Source: Acidobacteriota bacterium
Lineage (GTDB): Bacteria > Acidobacteriota > Terriglobia > Terriglobales > Acidobacteriaceae
Length of the DNA stretch: 64,000 nt
Direction of reading: 5' to 3'
Assembly: GCA_021779935.1 (NCBI GenBank)
Contig: JAJXZT010000040.1
Coordinates: forward strand, 124,001 to 188,000
In this document: piece by piece, positions 44,180-53,125 of the stretch
Position numbering within the stretch: position 1 is the first letter of the stretch
Layout: each line of letters opens with the position of its first letter
Program-made: the position numbers and the translations under genes
The notes under the pieces: model-generated
The model's input: the letters and a program-made list of their open reading frames with translations, nothing else
Told to the model about the DNA's origin: nothing
Databases searched by the model: none

Positions 44180-44201
44180 AGCCACGGCGCGAACCGTGGC
44201 T
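44180..44201 (-). terminator. Terminator of pnp
   Basis: AGCCACGG/CCGTGGCT with a 6-base loop, followed on the minus strand by TTTTTTGC. It separates pnp from dapF. Confidence 0.88.
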
Positions 44202-44222
44202 TCTTCACTCACACTGTTGCGA

Positions 44223-46586
44223 CTACCGGCCGCCGCGATCTCCGCCCGGACGTCCGCCGCGTCCGCGACGACGCCGGTTGTTATTGCTGCGTCCACCGGG
44301 GCCTCCAGGACCGCCAGAACCGCTGTGCGGGCGGTGTTCACGTTGCTCGCCGCCAGCGCCACCTTCCACGCGGTTGAAGTTCGGCTCGTCGTCGGCGTCT
44401 TCGTGACCGCCCTCGAACGTCACAGGCTCGGTTGCGTCACCAGCCGGCACGGCCTCACCTTCCGCTTCGCCGCCGCCTGATGCCTGCGTCATTTTTGCGC
44501 GCTGCTCTTTCAGGATTGCCTTGCGCGAAAGCCGAATGCGATTGCCTTCCACAGCCAGTACCTTCACCAGCACCTGGTCGCCTTCGTTCAGTTCGTCCTT
44601 GATGTCCTTGATCCGGTGCTCTGCAACTTCGGAAATGTGCAGCAGACCATCCGTCCCCGGGAAAATCTCGACAAATGCGCCGAACTCGGCCAAACGCGTC
44701 ACGGTGCCAAGATACGTCTTGCCAACTTCCGGCACTGCCGTGATGTCGCCGATCATCTTGAGCGCCTTTTCCGCCGCAGCGCTGTCGCTCGACGCCACGC
44801 GTACCGTGCCGTCGTCTTCCACGTCGATCTTTACGCCCGTCGCTTCCACGATCCCGCGGATGACCTTGCCTCCCGGCCCGATCAATTCGCGGATCTTGTC
44901 CGTGGGAATCTTCAGCGTGTAGAACCGTGGCGCGAACTCGCTAACCATGGTGCGGCCCGAGCTGATCGTCTCGCTCATCTTGCCGAGAATGAACAGCCGT
45001 CCGCGCTTGGCCTGTGCCAGCGCCTCACGCATGATCTGCGGCGTGATGCCCATGATCTTGATGTCCATCTGGAGCGCCGTGATCCCTGCTTCCGTGCCAG
45101 CGACCTTGAAGTCCATGTCGCCGTAGTGATCCTCGGCACCCGCGATGTCGGTCAGGATGGCGTATGCGTCGCCTTCCTTTACGAGGCCCATTGCCACGCC
45201 AGCTACCGGCGCGCGCAGTGGAACGCCAGCATCCATCATGCTCAGCGAGCCGCCGCAAACCGTCGCCATCGACGACGATCCGTTCGACTCCAGGATGTCC
45301 GAAACCACGCGAATCGCGTAGGGGAAATCGTCCTCGGACGGCAGCACCGCCAACAGTGCGCGTTCCGCCAGGGCTCCGTGACCAATCTCTCGCCGTCCCG
45401 CTCCACGTAGGAAAGAAACCTCGCCCACCGAGAATGGTGGGAAGTTGTAATGCAGCATGAACCGCTTCTTCGCTTCGCCCTCGAAGCGCTCCAGCCGCTG
45501 CATGTCTTCGCCCGTGCCAAGCGTCGTTGTTACCAGTGCCTGCGTTTCGCCGCGGGTAAAGACTGCCGACCCGTGCGTGCGCGGCAATACACCCGCTTCA
45601 ATCCAGATGTCGCGGATCTGATCGAACGCGCGTCCATCCGGGCGACGCCGGTCCTTCGTTACCTGCTCGCGGAAGATTTCCTCGCGCAGCATCTCGTAAT
45701 ACTTGCCGAGCTTCGCGCGTCCTTCCACGTCTTCTTCGGGGATCTCGGCTTTCAGTTCGTCCTTGATCGCCTTGACCTTCGACTGGCTATCGAGCTTGGG
45801 ATACTTCTCCGTGTTGAGCGCGTCCGCGAGCCGCTCGCCAATCTTGGCGCGCAGCGCGTTCAGGTACTCGGCGTCAATCGCCACCGGCTCCACCACGCGC
45901 TTCTGCTTGCCCGCGCGCTGTGCCAGTTCGGTGATCGCCGCACAAATCTTCTTGATCTCGGCATGACCGAATTCGATGGCGTCGACCACTTTGTCTTCGT
46001 CCACTTCCTTCGCGCCCGCTTCGATCATCACGATGCCGTCGCTGGTTCCGACGACCATGATGTTCAGCTTGCTGTCGTGCTGGTCGCTATAAGTCGGGTT
46101 GATGACGAGCTCGTCGTTCACCAGGCCCACGCGCACCGCGCCAATCGGGCCCGCAAACGGAATATCCGACAGCGCCAAGGCCGCCGACGCTCCGTTGATT
46201 GCGGCGACGTCCGGATCGTTCTCCGTGTCCGCCGAAAGCACGAATGCAATTACCTGCGTCTCAGACCGGAATCCTTCCGGGAAGAGCGGGCGGATAGGAC
46301 GGTCAATCTGCCGGCTCGTCAGGATCTCGCGCTCACTTGGACGCCCTTCGCGCTTGATGAATCCGCCGGGAATTCTTCCTCCGGCGTACGTGTATTCGCG
46401 GTAGTCGACCGTGAGCGGGAAAAAGTCGATGCCCGCACGCGGTTCGGCGTTGGCGCAGGCCGTTGCCAGCACCACGTTGTCGCCCACGCGCACGATGCAT
46501 GATCCGTGCGCCTGCTTGGCGAGCTTTCCAGTTTCAAAACTGATGGCTTTTCCGCCGGCGAGTGTAACTGAGATTTCTTGTTTCAT
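44223..46586 (-). CDS. pnp: Polyribonucleotide nucleotidyltransferase (PNPase)
   Basis: A 787-aa enzyme with two RNase PH-like domains, a KH domain (TDKIRELIGPGGKVIRGIVEAT, about 560-590) and an S1 domain (VGKTYLGTVTRLAEFGAFVEI). The Gly/Arg-rich tail (RRRRGRGGRPGGDRGGR) is longer than in E. coli and probably binds RNA. It degrades RNA phosphorolytically and joins the degradosome. The start at 46586 (MKQEISVTL) has GGAAGG about 7 bases ahead; the longer frame does not match the family. It follows rpsO with a 321-base gap containing a strong hairpin. Confidence 0.97.
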   Translation of the reverse strand: MKQEISVTLAGGKAISFETGKLAKQAHGSCIVRVGDNVVLATACANAEPRAGIDFFPLTVDYREYTYAGGRIPGGFIKREGRPSEREILTSRQIDRPIRPLFPEGFRSETQVIAFVLSADTENDPDVAAINGASAALALSDIPFAGPIGAVRVGLVNDELVINPTYSDQHDSKLNIMVVGTSDGIVMIEAGAKEVDEDKVVDAIEFGHAEIKKICAAITELAQRAGKQKRVVEPVAIDAEYLNALRAKIGERLADALNTEKYPKLDSQSKVKAIKDELKAEIPEEDVEGRAKLGKYYEMLREEIFREQVTKDRRRPDGRAFDQIRDIWIEAGVLPRTHGSAVFTRGETQALVTTTLGTGEDMQRLERFEGEAKKRFMLHYNFPPFSVGEVSFLRGAGRREIGHGALAERALLAVLPSEDDFPYAIRVVSDILESNGSSSMATVCGGSLSMMDAGVPLRAPVAGVAMGLVKEGDAYAILTDIAGAEDHYGDMDFKVAGTEAGITALQMDIKIMGITPQIMREALAQAKRGRLFILGKMSETISSGRTMVSEFAPRFYTLKIPTDKIRELIGPGGKVIRGIVEATGVKIDVEDDGTVRVASSDSAAAEKALKMIGDITAVPEVGKTYLGTVTRLAEFGAFVEIFPGTDGLLHISEVAEHRIKDIKDELNEGDQVLVKVLAVEGNRIRLSRKAILKEQRAKMTQASGGGEAEGEAVPAGDATEPVTFEGGHEDADDEPNFNRVEGGAGGEQREHRPHSGSGGPGGPGGRSNNNRRRRGRGGRPGGDRGGR

Positions 46587-46907
46587 TTTGTTCCTTCCAG
46601 AGGTGCGCGTCCTGCAATGGGTTTCCACCTCGAGGTCTGCGACGATTCAATTCGCTTGCCGCAGTGCCGGGGGCTTCCGGTGTGTAACACCGGAAGATGG
46701 CGCGGTGGAGCCACAGGATGGGTGACGAGACCAGTCAGCACGATGCTCGATTCGATTGGACCTGCAACCACTAGCAGCCTGTCCCGTACGGGATGCCGCC
46801 AGGGCCACAGATTGCCACCCCCACCCGGGGATGGCGCAATGCACGTGTGCCGGTCCGGCCCGCAACGCCTCTCGGCGCAACTGTCCGTCCCGGCATGGAG
46901 GTCTTGC
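46587..46907. other. rpsO-pnp intergenic region (321 bases)
   Basis: No gene is seen. The region includes the hairpin at 46674-46696 and a 12-base palindrome TCCCGTACGGGA at 46783-46794 approximately. There is no T-run terminator after rpsO, so transcription may read through into pnp. Confidence 0.5.
46674..46696 (-). promoter_or_regulatory. Strong hairpin in the pnp leader
   Basis: A perfect 9-bp stem CTTCCGGTG/CACCGGAAG with a 5-base loop, about 90 bases upstream of the pnp start and without a T run. In enterobacteria the pnp leader forms a double-stranded RNase III site through which PNPase represses itself; this hairpin sits in a comparable place (inference). Confidence 0.5.
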
Positions 46908-47174
46908 TTATTTGCGGATTCCCAGCTTCTGGATAACGGTCTTGTACCGCTCGGCGTCATATTTCTTCAGATAGTCCAACAAGCTACGACGCTTGCTGAC
47001 CATCATCAGAAGACCTCTGCGGGAAGCGTGATCCTTCTTGTGCGTACGGAAATGTTCCGTAAGCTGCCCAATCCGTTCGCTCAACAGAGCGATCTGCACT
47101 TCGGGGCTACCGGTATCCGTTGTGTGGGTTTGATACGCGTTGATGATATTGGACTTCTGATCTCGTGCTAACAC
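46908..47174 (-). CDS. rpsO: 30S ribosomal protein S15
   Basis: An 88-aa protein with the complete S15 pattern: [14 protein letters not shown] (22-35), [18 protein letters not shown] (38-55) and [17 protein letters not shown] near the end. It binds the central domain of 16S rRNA early in 30S assembly. It stands in front of pnp, the order found in many bacteria. The start follows a stretch with AGCACGAG just upstream. No leader riboswitch is visible, though S15 often represses its own translation. Confidence 0.98.
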   Translation of the reverse strand: MLARDQKSNIINAYQTHTTDTGSPEVQIALLSERIGQLTEHFRTHKKDHASRRGLLMMVSKRRSLLDYLKKYDAERYKTVIQKLGIRK

Positions 47175-47311
47175 GGAAACTGACGCGCTCCTGCTTCTCT
47201 TTAATCAATCCTGTAACGAGAATCAGGGTATCACGCTTGGCGCGGAAGTGCAAAGCCACCTAGCACTTGCACATCTGCTGCACTGTAAACGCAACACCAT
47301 CTTCGCAATTT

Positions 47312-48676
47312 CTAAGTGTTCTGCTTCGCCATCGCAATCCGAATCATCTGGGTCGCCGGTGGCCGCGAAAATGTTGTAAACAAATTGATGGCGAACAGAG
47401 TGATCGCCGTCAGCTCGGTGAATGCCGAAATCGGCAGTACCTTCCACGCCCAGGCCGCGTATTCCTGGTACGCCAGCACCTCCGAGCTCACCCGCAACGC
47501 GCATCCGATGTTCAGCAGCAACAGCGCTGCAAACATCAACCTGGGGCTGAATAGCAATCGCATGCCTGAAAACGCCGGCAACACTCTCTGCCCCACAGCG
47601 AACACCATCGCTGCCAGGAACCCAACGGTCAGCGCGTGTCGCGATGCACCCCACACACCTTTCTCGTTCACGATTGCTGCCCACACTCCGAGGGCAGCCG
47701 CGACAATCGCCCATGCATATGCGATTCGTATAAATACCGGGTAGCTCGGATGGACGCCATTTACCTTGGCCGGACGCGCGGTCTTCTCGAAAAGTCTAAG
47801 CGCCAGCGGAGCCGTCATTGCCCCGGCCAATGCCAGCACTGCGCCTGTCTTCCCCGCACCCGCTCCGTCCAGAATCACGGCGGCTGCCGCCAGCAGGAAC
47901 GCCATCACCAGGGCTCGCTCCCGCGTCTCGCGTAACCCGAGAAAGACCGGCAGCCACTTTGCGCTGAATCCCCAAACGAACAGCACCAGGAATCCCCACG
48001 TAATCAGCGCCAGAAAGCTCTGGTCAAACCCGGGCGTAAACGCCGGGGTGGACGAATAGAGCGCCGCGCGGAAACATCCCACCAAGTTCATCACAACCGC
48101 AGCCAGCATTCCCACCGTTGCGCCGATGACAATCTTCGCCCACGTCTCGAAGTTTGGTTTTTTCTCAGCGTTTTGCTTCGCAGGTTTGTGCTGTGACACG
48201 TTGCGGAAAAAGATGAGGAACGCCGCCAGCTCCAGCACTGCGGACGCCGGCATCAGCACTCTCCACTCCCAACCGTATACGCAGGTCACCCAGCGCATTG
48301 CGACGCCAGCCGTCCACAGTGCCCAGCACGCCCGCGCTGCGCGCACGGCAACAGGTTCGCCGCCGCGCATTCTTGGAATCGAGTGGAAACCTATGCCAAG
48401 GATGAAGGTGCCGATCCAACCAAAGACCTGCGCATGCCCGTGAGCCTGCAACCACGCTGGTGAAATCGTATTCGCCATCTCCCGGCTGCTGATCTTGATG
48501 AGGTTCCACACGCCGAGGAACGTCCCCGGCAGCAGCATGAACGCCAGGCCCGTGCCGATGTAAAGCATCAGCATTCTCGACAGCCCAATCTCGCGCTGCC
48601 GCATCTTTTCGTACGCTTCATCAATCGCCGGTGTCGAACCGTCGAGCCTCGCTGGAGATGTCACTTGTGCAGCCAT
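47312..48676 (-). CDS. NnrS-like polytopic membrane protein
   Basis: A 454-aa protein with about 12 membrane helices. The N-terminal third contains LMLYIGTGLAFMLLPGTFLGVWNL and ISPAWLQAHGHAQVFGWIGTFILG, where AHGHAQ supplies histidines typical of NnrS-family and heme-copper-like membrane proteins. The middle carries ALITWGFLVLFVWGFSAKWLPVFLGL and the C-terminal third GVWGASRHALTVGFLAAMVFAVG with a further His. NnrS proteins protect against nitric oxide by an unsettled mechanism. It follows an FMN-barrel protein gene with a 61-base gap. Family is likely, role uncertain. Confidence 0.65.
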   Translation of the reverse strand: MAAQVTSPARLDGSTPAIDEAYEKMRQREIGLSRMLMLYIGTGLAFMLLPGTFLGVWNLIKISSREMANTISPAWLQAHGHAQVFGWIGTFILGIGFHSIPRMRGGEPVAVRAARACWALWTAGVAMRWVTCVYGWEWRVLMPASAVLELAAFLIFFRNVSQHKPAKQNAEKKPNFETWAKIVIGATVGMLAAVVMNLVGCFRAALYSSTPAFTPGFDQSFLALITWGFLVLFVWGFSAKWLPVFLGLRETRERALVMAFLLAAAAVILDGAGAGKTGAVLALAGAMTAPLALRLFEKTARPAKVNGVHPSYPVFIRIAYAWAIVAAALGVWAAIVNEKGVWGASRHALTVGFLAAMVFAVGQRVLPAFSGMRLLFSPRLMFAALLLLNIGCALRVSSEVLAYQEYAAWAWKVLPISAFTELTAITLFAINLFTTFSRPPATQMIRIAMAKQNT

Positions 48677-48737
48677 GGTTATAAACTACGCACGCCGCCC
48701 GCATAGCACGATGACTTATGTCACGCCCGAATCATGC

Positions 48738-49337
48738 TTATCGCGGGCCGTGCAAACCATCCGGCCATTGCACCACGCCACAGCTTCCCTGCGCCGTCTC
48801 GTCCGCGTCCTTCGGCCCCGCTGGTCCGCCGAACCGCGCCTTCGCACTCATCTCTTCTATGGCGATCTCCACTACCAATGTCGATTCCAGTTGCGCGACG
48901 GTCGCTGCTTCATAATCCACGCCCACACTTCTCCCCGAGTGATATCGCGCGATCATCGCATCAAGCAGGGCGGCTTTCTGCCGGCTATCGATCACCTCGC
49001 GTCCCCTGCCGAAGGCCACCACGCTGCGATAGTTCATCGAGTGATACATCGCCGACTTTGAATACACCAGCCCATCCACCATCGTTACCGTCACGCACAC
49101 CAGGCCACCTTCGCATAGTGTGCGCAGCAGACGGCTCGGGCGTCCGCCATGCAGATACAACTTCTCCGGGTGCGCCTGCGAGTACTGGTACGACATTGGA
49201 ATCACATATGGCTGCCCATCCACGCAGAATCCAACGTGCGCCACCGCGCCCAGCTCCAGAAACTCGCCAGCCCTCTCCGCAACGTCCCGGTCCATGTGCT
49301 GCCGCAACCTGCTCCGTTCACCAGCCATTTCTCCCAT
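48738..49337 (-). CDS. Pyridoxamine 5'-phosphate oxidase-family FMN-binding protein (NimA-like)
   Basis: A 199-aa split-barrel protein. The conserved FLELGAVAHVGFCVDGQPYVIPMSYQYS and LYLHGGRPSRLLRTL segments and VYSKSAMYHSMNYRSVVAFGRG match PNPOx-like / nitroimidazole-reductase proteins that bind FMN. The tail DADETAQGSCGVVQWPDGLHGPR is unusual. It is divergent from the MocR/PdxR-type regulator gene, 89 bases away, an arrangement that suggests the regulator controls it. Whether it oxidises a B6 vitamer or reduces another substrate cannot be decided from sequence. Confidence 0.72.
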   Translation of the reverse strand: MGEMAGERSRLRQHMDRDVAERAGEFLELGAVAHVGFCVDGQPYVIPMSYQYSQAHPEKLYLHGGRPSRLLRTLCEGGLVCVTVTMVDGLVYSKSAMYHSMNYRSVVAFGRGREVIDSRQKAALLDAMIARYHSGRSVGVDYEAATVAQLESTLVVEIAIEEMSAKARFGGPAGPKDADETAQGSCGVVQWPDGLHGPR

Positions 49338-49376
49338 GCTTCGTCACCTCTACTTCATCTTGTCTTCAAATTGGTG

Positions 49377-49405
49377 TTTGCAAAAGTACAGGATTTGCAT
49401 AAAGT
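49377..49405 (+). promoter_or_regulatory. Promoter with direct repeat for the MocR-type regulator
   Basis: TTTGCA occurs at 49377-49382 and again at 49394-49399, a direct repeat of 17-base period, followed by TAAAGT at 49400-49405. The first copy can act as -35 with a 17-base spacer to TAAAGT. MocR-type proteins bind direct repeats at their own promoters, so this is a candidate operator. Confidence 0.5.
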
Positions 49406-49426
49406 GAAGGAACCACTTTTTCTCTT

Positions 49427-50938
49427 ATGTCTCGCGATGCCGCATCCATCCCGCTCGCCATTTCCATCGATTACTCGTCGCGCCTCCCGCTGCATCGCCA
49501 GTTGTATGACGCTCTGCGCGCAGCCGTTTTATCGGGACGCCTCTCACCGGGGTTCCAACTTCCTTCGACGCGCCAGCTTGCCAGCGATCTCCAACTTTCA
49601 CGCAACACGGTTCTCAACGCCTACGACCAGCTTCTCGCCGAGGGTTACCTGGAAGGCCACGCTGGTTCGGGTACCTTCGTCGCTCGCGCCATTCCCGACT
49701 TCGTGCTGCGCGCCCAACCGGCTGCACCTGTGATTGCGTCCGACCGTCCCTCGGCTGCGCTTTCTTCCCGTGGACGCCAGTTCGTTTCCAACCAGGTTCG
49801 TCGCTTCCGCCGCACGGGAGCTCCCATTCCCTTTCGCATGGGCATCCCGGCGCTCGACGAGTTCCCTTTCGCCATCTGGTCGCGGCTTTTCGCACAGGAG
49901 TGGAAACATCATCCTGCGGGCCTGCTGCCCTATGGCGATTCCGCCGGATATTTGCCGCTTCGTCAGTCGGTCGCGACATATTTGCAGGTCGCCCGCGCCG
50001 TCCACTGTCGTCCCGAACAAGTCATCATCACGTCCGGAGCGCAGCAGGCACTGGACCTGGCCGCCCGCGTGCTCATCGACCCCGGTCAACCTGTCTGCAT
50101 TGAAGACCCCGGCTATATCGGCGCCCGCATCGCCTTTCAGTCCGCCGGTGCGCGTCTGATTCCTGTCCCAGTCGGCAGCGAAGGCCTTGAGATTGCCAAA
50201 GCGAAGAAATCCTGCCGCCGGCCGCGACTCATCTACGTGACCCCCTCGCACCAATACCCACTCGGCACGACAATGACCCTGGGCCGCCGCCTCGAACTCC
50301 TTCAGTGGGCACAGCGGGTCGGTTCCTGGATCATCGAAGATGACTATGACAGCGAATACCGGTACTCCAGCCGTCCGATCGCCTCGCTCCAGGGATTGGA
50401 TACCTCGGGGTCGGTTCTCTACACGGGGACTTTCAGCAAGGTCCTGTTTCCTTCGCTGAGGCTTGGATACATCGTGGTTCCGCCGGCGCTTCTCGAAGCT
50501 TTTGTCGCCGCTAAGGCCGCCGCCGACGGACAGTGCCCCGCGCTTGAACAAGCTGTCCTTGCACAATTCATGGCAGAGGGCCACTTCGGACGGCATATTC
50601 GTCGCATGAGGAAGCTTTACGAGCAGCGGCAGGCTGCTCTCATCGAGGCGCTTGAAAATGAATTACCGGGAATACTTACGGTCGGACAGCACGATGCCGG
50701 CATGCATGTAGTGGCCTGGCTTCCGGCTGGCATTTCCGACCGTCCCATCGCCGAGCTGGCGCTTCAGCAGGGTGTCGAGTTGCAGCCCCTATCTTCTTAT
50801 GGGCTTCGCCCGGTGCGCCGCGGCGGTTTTGTGATGGGCTATGCAGGTTACTCGCCTGCAGCCATGCGCCGGGCTGTCGCAGTGGTAGGAGATGTTGTTC
50901 GCCGCTCTCTGAAATCCGCCAGTCGCCCATCCGCTTAG
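49427..50938 (+). CDS. MocR/PdxR-type GntR-family regulator with aminotransferase domain
   Basis: A 503-aa protein with an N-terminal winged helix-turn-helix (about 20-90: LHRQLYDALRAAVLSGRLSPG, LPSTRQLASDLQLSRNTVLNAYDQL) and a fold-I aminotransferase-like domain (about 130-490). The PLP lysine is in GTFSKVLFP (Lys338), and EDDYDSEYRY near 305 and SGAQQALDLA near 203 are conserved. Such proteins sense PLP and activate vitamin B6 synthesis genes (PdxR) or related pathways. It is divergent from the PNPOx-like gene. No pdxST is nearby. Confidence 0.88.
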   Translation: MSRDAASIPLAISIDYSSRLPLHRQLYDALRAAVLSGRLSPGFQLPSTRQLASDLQLSRNTVLNAYDQLLAEGYLEGHAGSGTFVARAIPDFVLRAQPAAPVIASDRPSAALSSRGRQFVSNQVRRFRRTGAPIPFRMGIPALDEFPFAIWSRLFAQEWKHHPAGLLPYGDSAGYLPLRQSVATYLQVARAVHCRPEQVIITSGAQQALDLAARVLIDPGQPVCIEDPGYIGARIAFQSAGARLIPVPVGSEGLEIAKAKKSCRRPRLIYVTPSHQYPLGTTMTLGRRLELLQWAQRVGSWIIEDDYDSEYRYSSRPIASLQGLDTSGSVLYTGTFSKVLFPSLRLGYIVVPPALLEAFVAAKAAADGQCPALEQAVLAQFMAEGHFGRHIRRMRKLYEQRQAALIEALENELPGILTVGQHDAGMHVVAWLPAGISDRPIAELALQQGVELQPLSSYGLRPVRRGGFVMGYAGYSPAAMRRAVAVVGDVVRRSLKSASRPSA

Positions 50939-51165
50939 CTTCACGAATAGCCTTCCATTCCAGATCATCGCCTACAGCATCGTCCCAATAGGTTCACCGG
51001 CAAACTTTACTTTCCCGTATCGGGTCGCCAGAAACCCTCGTCCAGCAAGGATTTCCACGAATTGTGAATTCTGTGGTCGCTTTACTCTTTCCGGTCGCAC
51101 GTTACTTTGGTAAGTTGCCGCCATCCGTTTACAACACGTACCGTCGATGGCAATCCTATTGGTTC

Positions 51166-51189
51166 TGTGGCCAGACACGGTAGGCCACA
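51166..51189 (+). promoter_or_regulatory. Inverted repeat immediately upstream of the helix-turn-helix gene
   Basis: TGTGGCC-N10-GGCCACA, a perfect 7-bp inverted repeat whose right arm ends 2 bases before the start codon at 51192. It covers the place where the ribosome site should be, so it could be an operator bound by the small regulator or a hairpin that hides the start. Confidence 0.5.
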
Positions 51190-51191
51190 TA

Positions 51192-51371
51192 ATGCTCGAA
51201 AAAACAATTACCGCTACCGAAGTAGCGAAAATCCTGGGAATCGACCGAAGGACTGTAACGCGACTTGCGCAGAATGGCGAGATCCCCGCCATTAAGGTTG
51301 GTTTACGTTGGCGGTTTAACCTCGCGACCATCTTGGACTGGAAGAGACGGCGCGAACTTGCAAACGAATGA
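51192..51371 (+). CDS. 59-aa excisionase-type helix-turn-helix protein
   Basis: Sequence begins MLEKTITATEVAKILGIDRR, continues TVTRLAQNGEIPAIKVG and ends LDWKRRRELANE. The pattern ITATEVAKILGI-RRTVTRLAQNGEIPAIKVG-RWRF is the winged-helix DNA-binding motif of the excisionase/MerR-like family (often annotated helix-turn-helix domain-containing). These are stand-alone small DNA-binding proteins. No integrase or phage gene is present, so a chromosomal regulator is more likely. The inverted repeat directly ahead of the start may be its own site. No other gene is close on the same strand. Confidence 0.75.
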   Translation: MLEKTITATEVAKILGIDRRTVTRLAQNGEIPAIKVGLRWRFNLATILDWKRRRELANE

Positions 51372-51509
51372 GGACTCAGTCGCCGCCCATTGCGACATTT
51401 ATCAAGTCATCGTCGGAACGTTAATTCCACATCGTTACCCATACAATTCCAGGATTACTGCCCCTGACGTCGTATCTACGCGATGCTCCGGGCTGGAGGG
51501 CGTTCTGCG

Positions 51510-52409
51510 TCACTTCTTCTTTTCGCCGCGCAACGCAGCTTCCGCCTGTTTCAATTCCTTTTTCTTGGCCTCATCCACTACCGGGTAGTGGAGCTTCAAT
51601 TCATCCAGCGCATGCACCACGGCGCCGGCCACTACCAGCCGCGCGAACCACTTGTTGTCGGCGGGAATCACGTACCACGGTGCAGATTTTGTCGCCGTGT
51701 GTTGGATCATCTCCTCGTACGCTTCCTGGTAATTGTCCCAGTAACCGCGCTCTTTCACATCTGCCGAAGAAAATTTCCAGTTCTTTTCCGGAGTATCCAA
51801 TCTTTCCAGAAACCTCTTTCGCTGCTCTTCTTTCGAAAGATGCAGAAAGAACTTCCTGATCACGGTTCCGTTGTTCGTCGCGTAGTTCTCGAAGTTCCTG
51901 ATATCCTCATACCGCTGCTTCCAGATATGCTTGCCCAGCAGTTTCCTCGGCAGTTTCTCTGCCTCCAGCAGTTCAGGATGCACTCGCACTACCAGCACTT
52001 CCTCGTAATACGATCTATTGAAGATCCCTATTCGCCCACGCTCCGGCATGCATCGAGTGGTCCGCCATAGATAGTCGTGCTCCAGATCTTCTTGCGATGG
52101 CGCCTTGAACGAATACACCTGGCATCCCTCGGGATTCACCCCGGACATCACGTGTTTGATGGTGCCATCTTTGCCCGCGGCATCCATCGCCTGGAAAACC
52201 AGCAGCAGCGCGTGGCTGTCCTGGGCGTAGAGTTTGCCCTGTAATTGTTCCAGGCGTTCCACGCCTTTCTGCAGCAATTCTTGCGCTTTGGGCTTCGACT
52301 CCGCGCCCAACCCGGCCGTATCTGCCGGATCGAAGTCCCTCAGCCGAAAACCCTTTCCACTCCTCACCTCGTACGGTTTCACATACCGGGTGATGTCCTT
52401 TGTCTTCAT
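51510..52409 (-). CDS. ppk2: Polyphosphate kinase 2 family protein
   Basis: A 299-aa PPK2 of the single-domain type. Walker A is FQAMDAAGKDGT (72-83) and Walker B-like GIFNRSYYEEV (128-138), and the lid segments EEQRKRFLERLDTPEKNWKFS and RGYWDNYQEAYEEM are conserved. It transfers phosphate between polyphosphate and nucleotides in the cytoplasm; class I, II or III cannot be told with certainty. The start at 52409 follows GGAGGAGCGA. Together with the DUF47-Pit pair 3 kb away it points to phosphate storage and salvage, although not in one operon. Confidence 0.88.
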   Translation of the reverse strand: MKTKDITRYVKPYEVRSGKGFRLRDFDPADTAGLGAESKPKAQELLQKGVERLEQLQGKLYAQDSHALLLVFQAMDAAGKDGTIKHVMSGVNPEGCQVYSFKAPSQEDLEHDYLWRTTRCMPERGRIGIFNRSYYEEVLVVRVHPELLEAEKLPRKLLGKHIWKQRYEDIRNFENYATNNGTVIRKFFLHLSKEEQRKRFLERLDTPEKNWKFSSADVKERGYWDNYQEAYEEMIQHTATKSAPWYVIPADNKWFARLVVAGAVVHALDELKLHYPVVDEAKKKELKQAEAALRGEKKK

Positions 52410-52534
52410 TCGCTCCTCCACGCCGCTGATCATATCGCGAGCCGGGGTTCTTGCGCTTACATCCGAACCGGCAGACACGTCTGCCGACAACACCATTTCA
52501 TGGAAGTTAGAGTGGCAATCTATCCAAATAACAC

Positions 52535-52562
52535 GAGCGGCTCGCCATCCAGCGAGCCGCTC
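52535..52562 (-). terminator. Terminator of the 52.6-54.1 kb operon
   Basis: A perfect 11-bp stem GAGCGGCTCGC/GCGAGCCGCTC with a 6-base loop, followed on the minus strand by GTGTTATTT. It lies 20 bases past the stop of the last gene. Confidence 0.85.
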
Positions 52563-52582
52563 AGTGAACTCATTCCGGTAGA

Positions 52583-53125
52583 TTACGCGATACGCGAATA
52601 ACCCTGCGCTTCTGGCGCACGCGTCAGCACTCCGATGGTCGTCATGCGGGACGCTGCGTATTGATACTTCGTCAACAGGCTTCCAACCTGCATATCCAGC
52701 GAGGGCATAAGGACACCGAGGTACAACTGCGCCATTGCAAATAGTGCCGTAAGCCGAACCGTCATCGCGGTATCCACCACTTCCCGCGCCTCGTCCCTGT
52801 AAGCAGCCAACTCGGGGCTAAGAAGTGCCGCGCGGCTCCAACTGAGCAGAACTGTCGAGTTGTCCGCGATCCGTTTCACGTATTCCAAGCAGACGCGGTT
52901 ACGCATCCGCTCCAGGTAAGCGAAGTCATGCCTGCTCAGGCGTGATCGCAAATATTCTCTTTGTGCTGGATCGATCAGATTGGCTAACGCCGGAAGATCA
53001 ATCTGCGTCATCCTTGCCGTTGCTTCGGCGATGCTGCTGATTGGCTCCGTGCGACCACGCACCACGCGTCCCATAAAGAGGACCGCGGAGAGACCGACCA
53101 AGACGAATAATAGTGTTGTAATCAT
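52583..53125 (-). CDS. Membrane-anchored helical protein of unknown function
   Basis: A 180-aa protein with one N-terminal membrane segment (about 3-21, LLFVLVGLSAVLFMGRVV) and a long helical cytoplasmic or periplasmic part containing REYLRSRLSRHDFAYLERMRNRVCLEYVKRIADNS. A second hydrophobic stretch (TALFAMAQLYLGVLMPSL) may be amphipathic. No domain is recognised. It overlaps the upstream membrane-protein gene by 4 bases and ends before a strong terminator, so it closes the operon that begins at 54094. Confidence 0.55.
   Translation of the reverse strand: MITTLLFVLVGLSAVLFMGRVVRGRTEPISSIAEATARMTQIDLPALANLIDPAQREYLRSRLSRHDFAYLERMRNRVCLEYVKRIADNSTVLLSWSRAALLSPELAAYRDEAREVVDTAMTVRLTALFAMAQLYLGVLMPSLDMQVGSLLTKYQYAASRMTTIGVLTRAPEAQGYSRIA

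Noticed and set aside
51192-51371. Prophage excisionase
   Set aside because: No integrase, attachment site or other phage gene nearby; more likely a stand-alone regulator.
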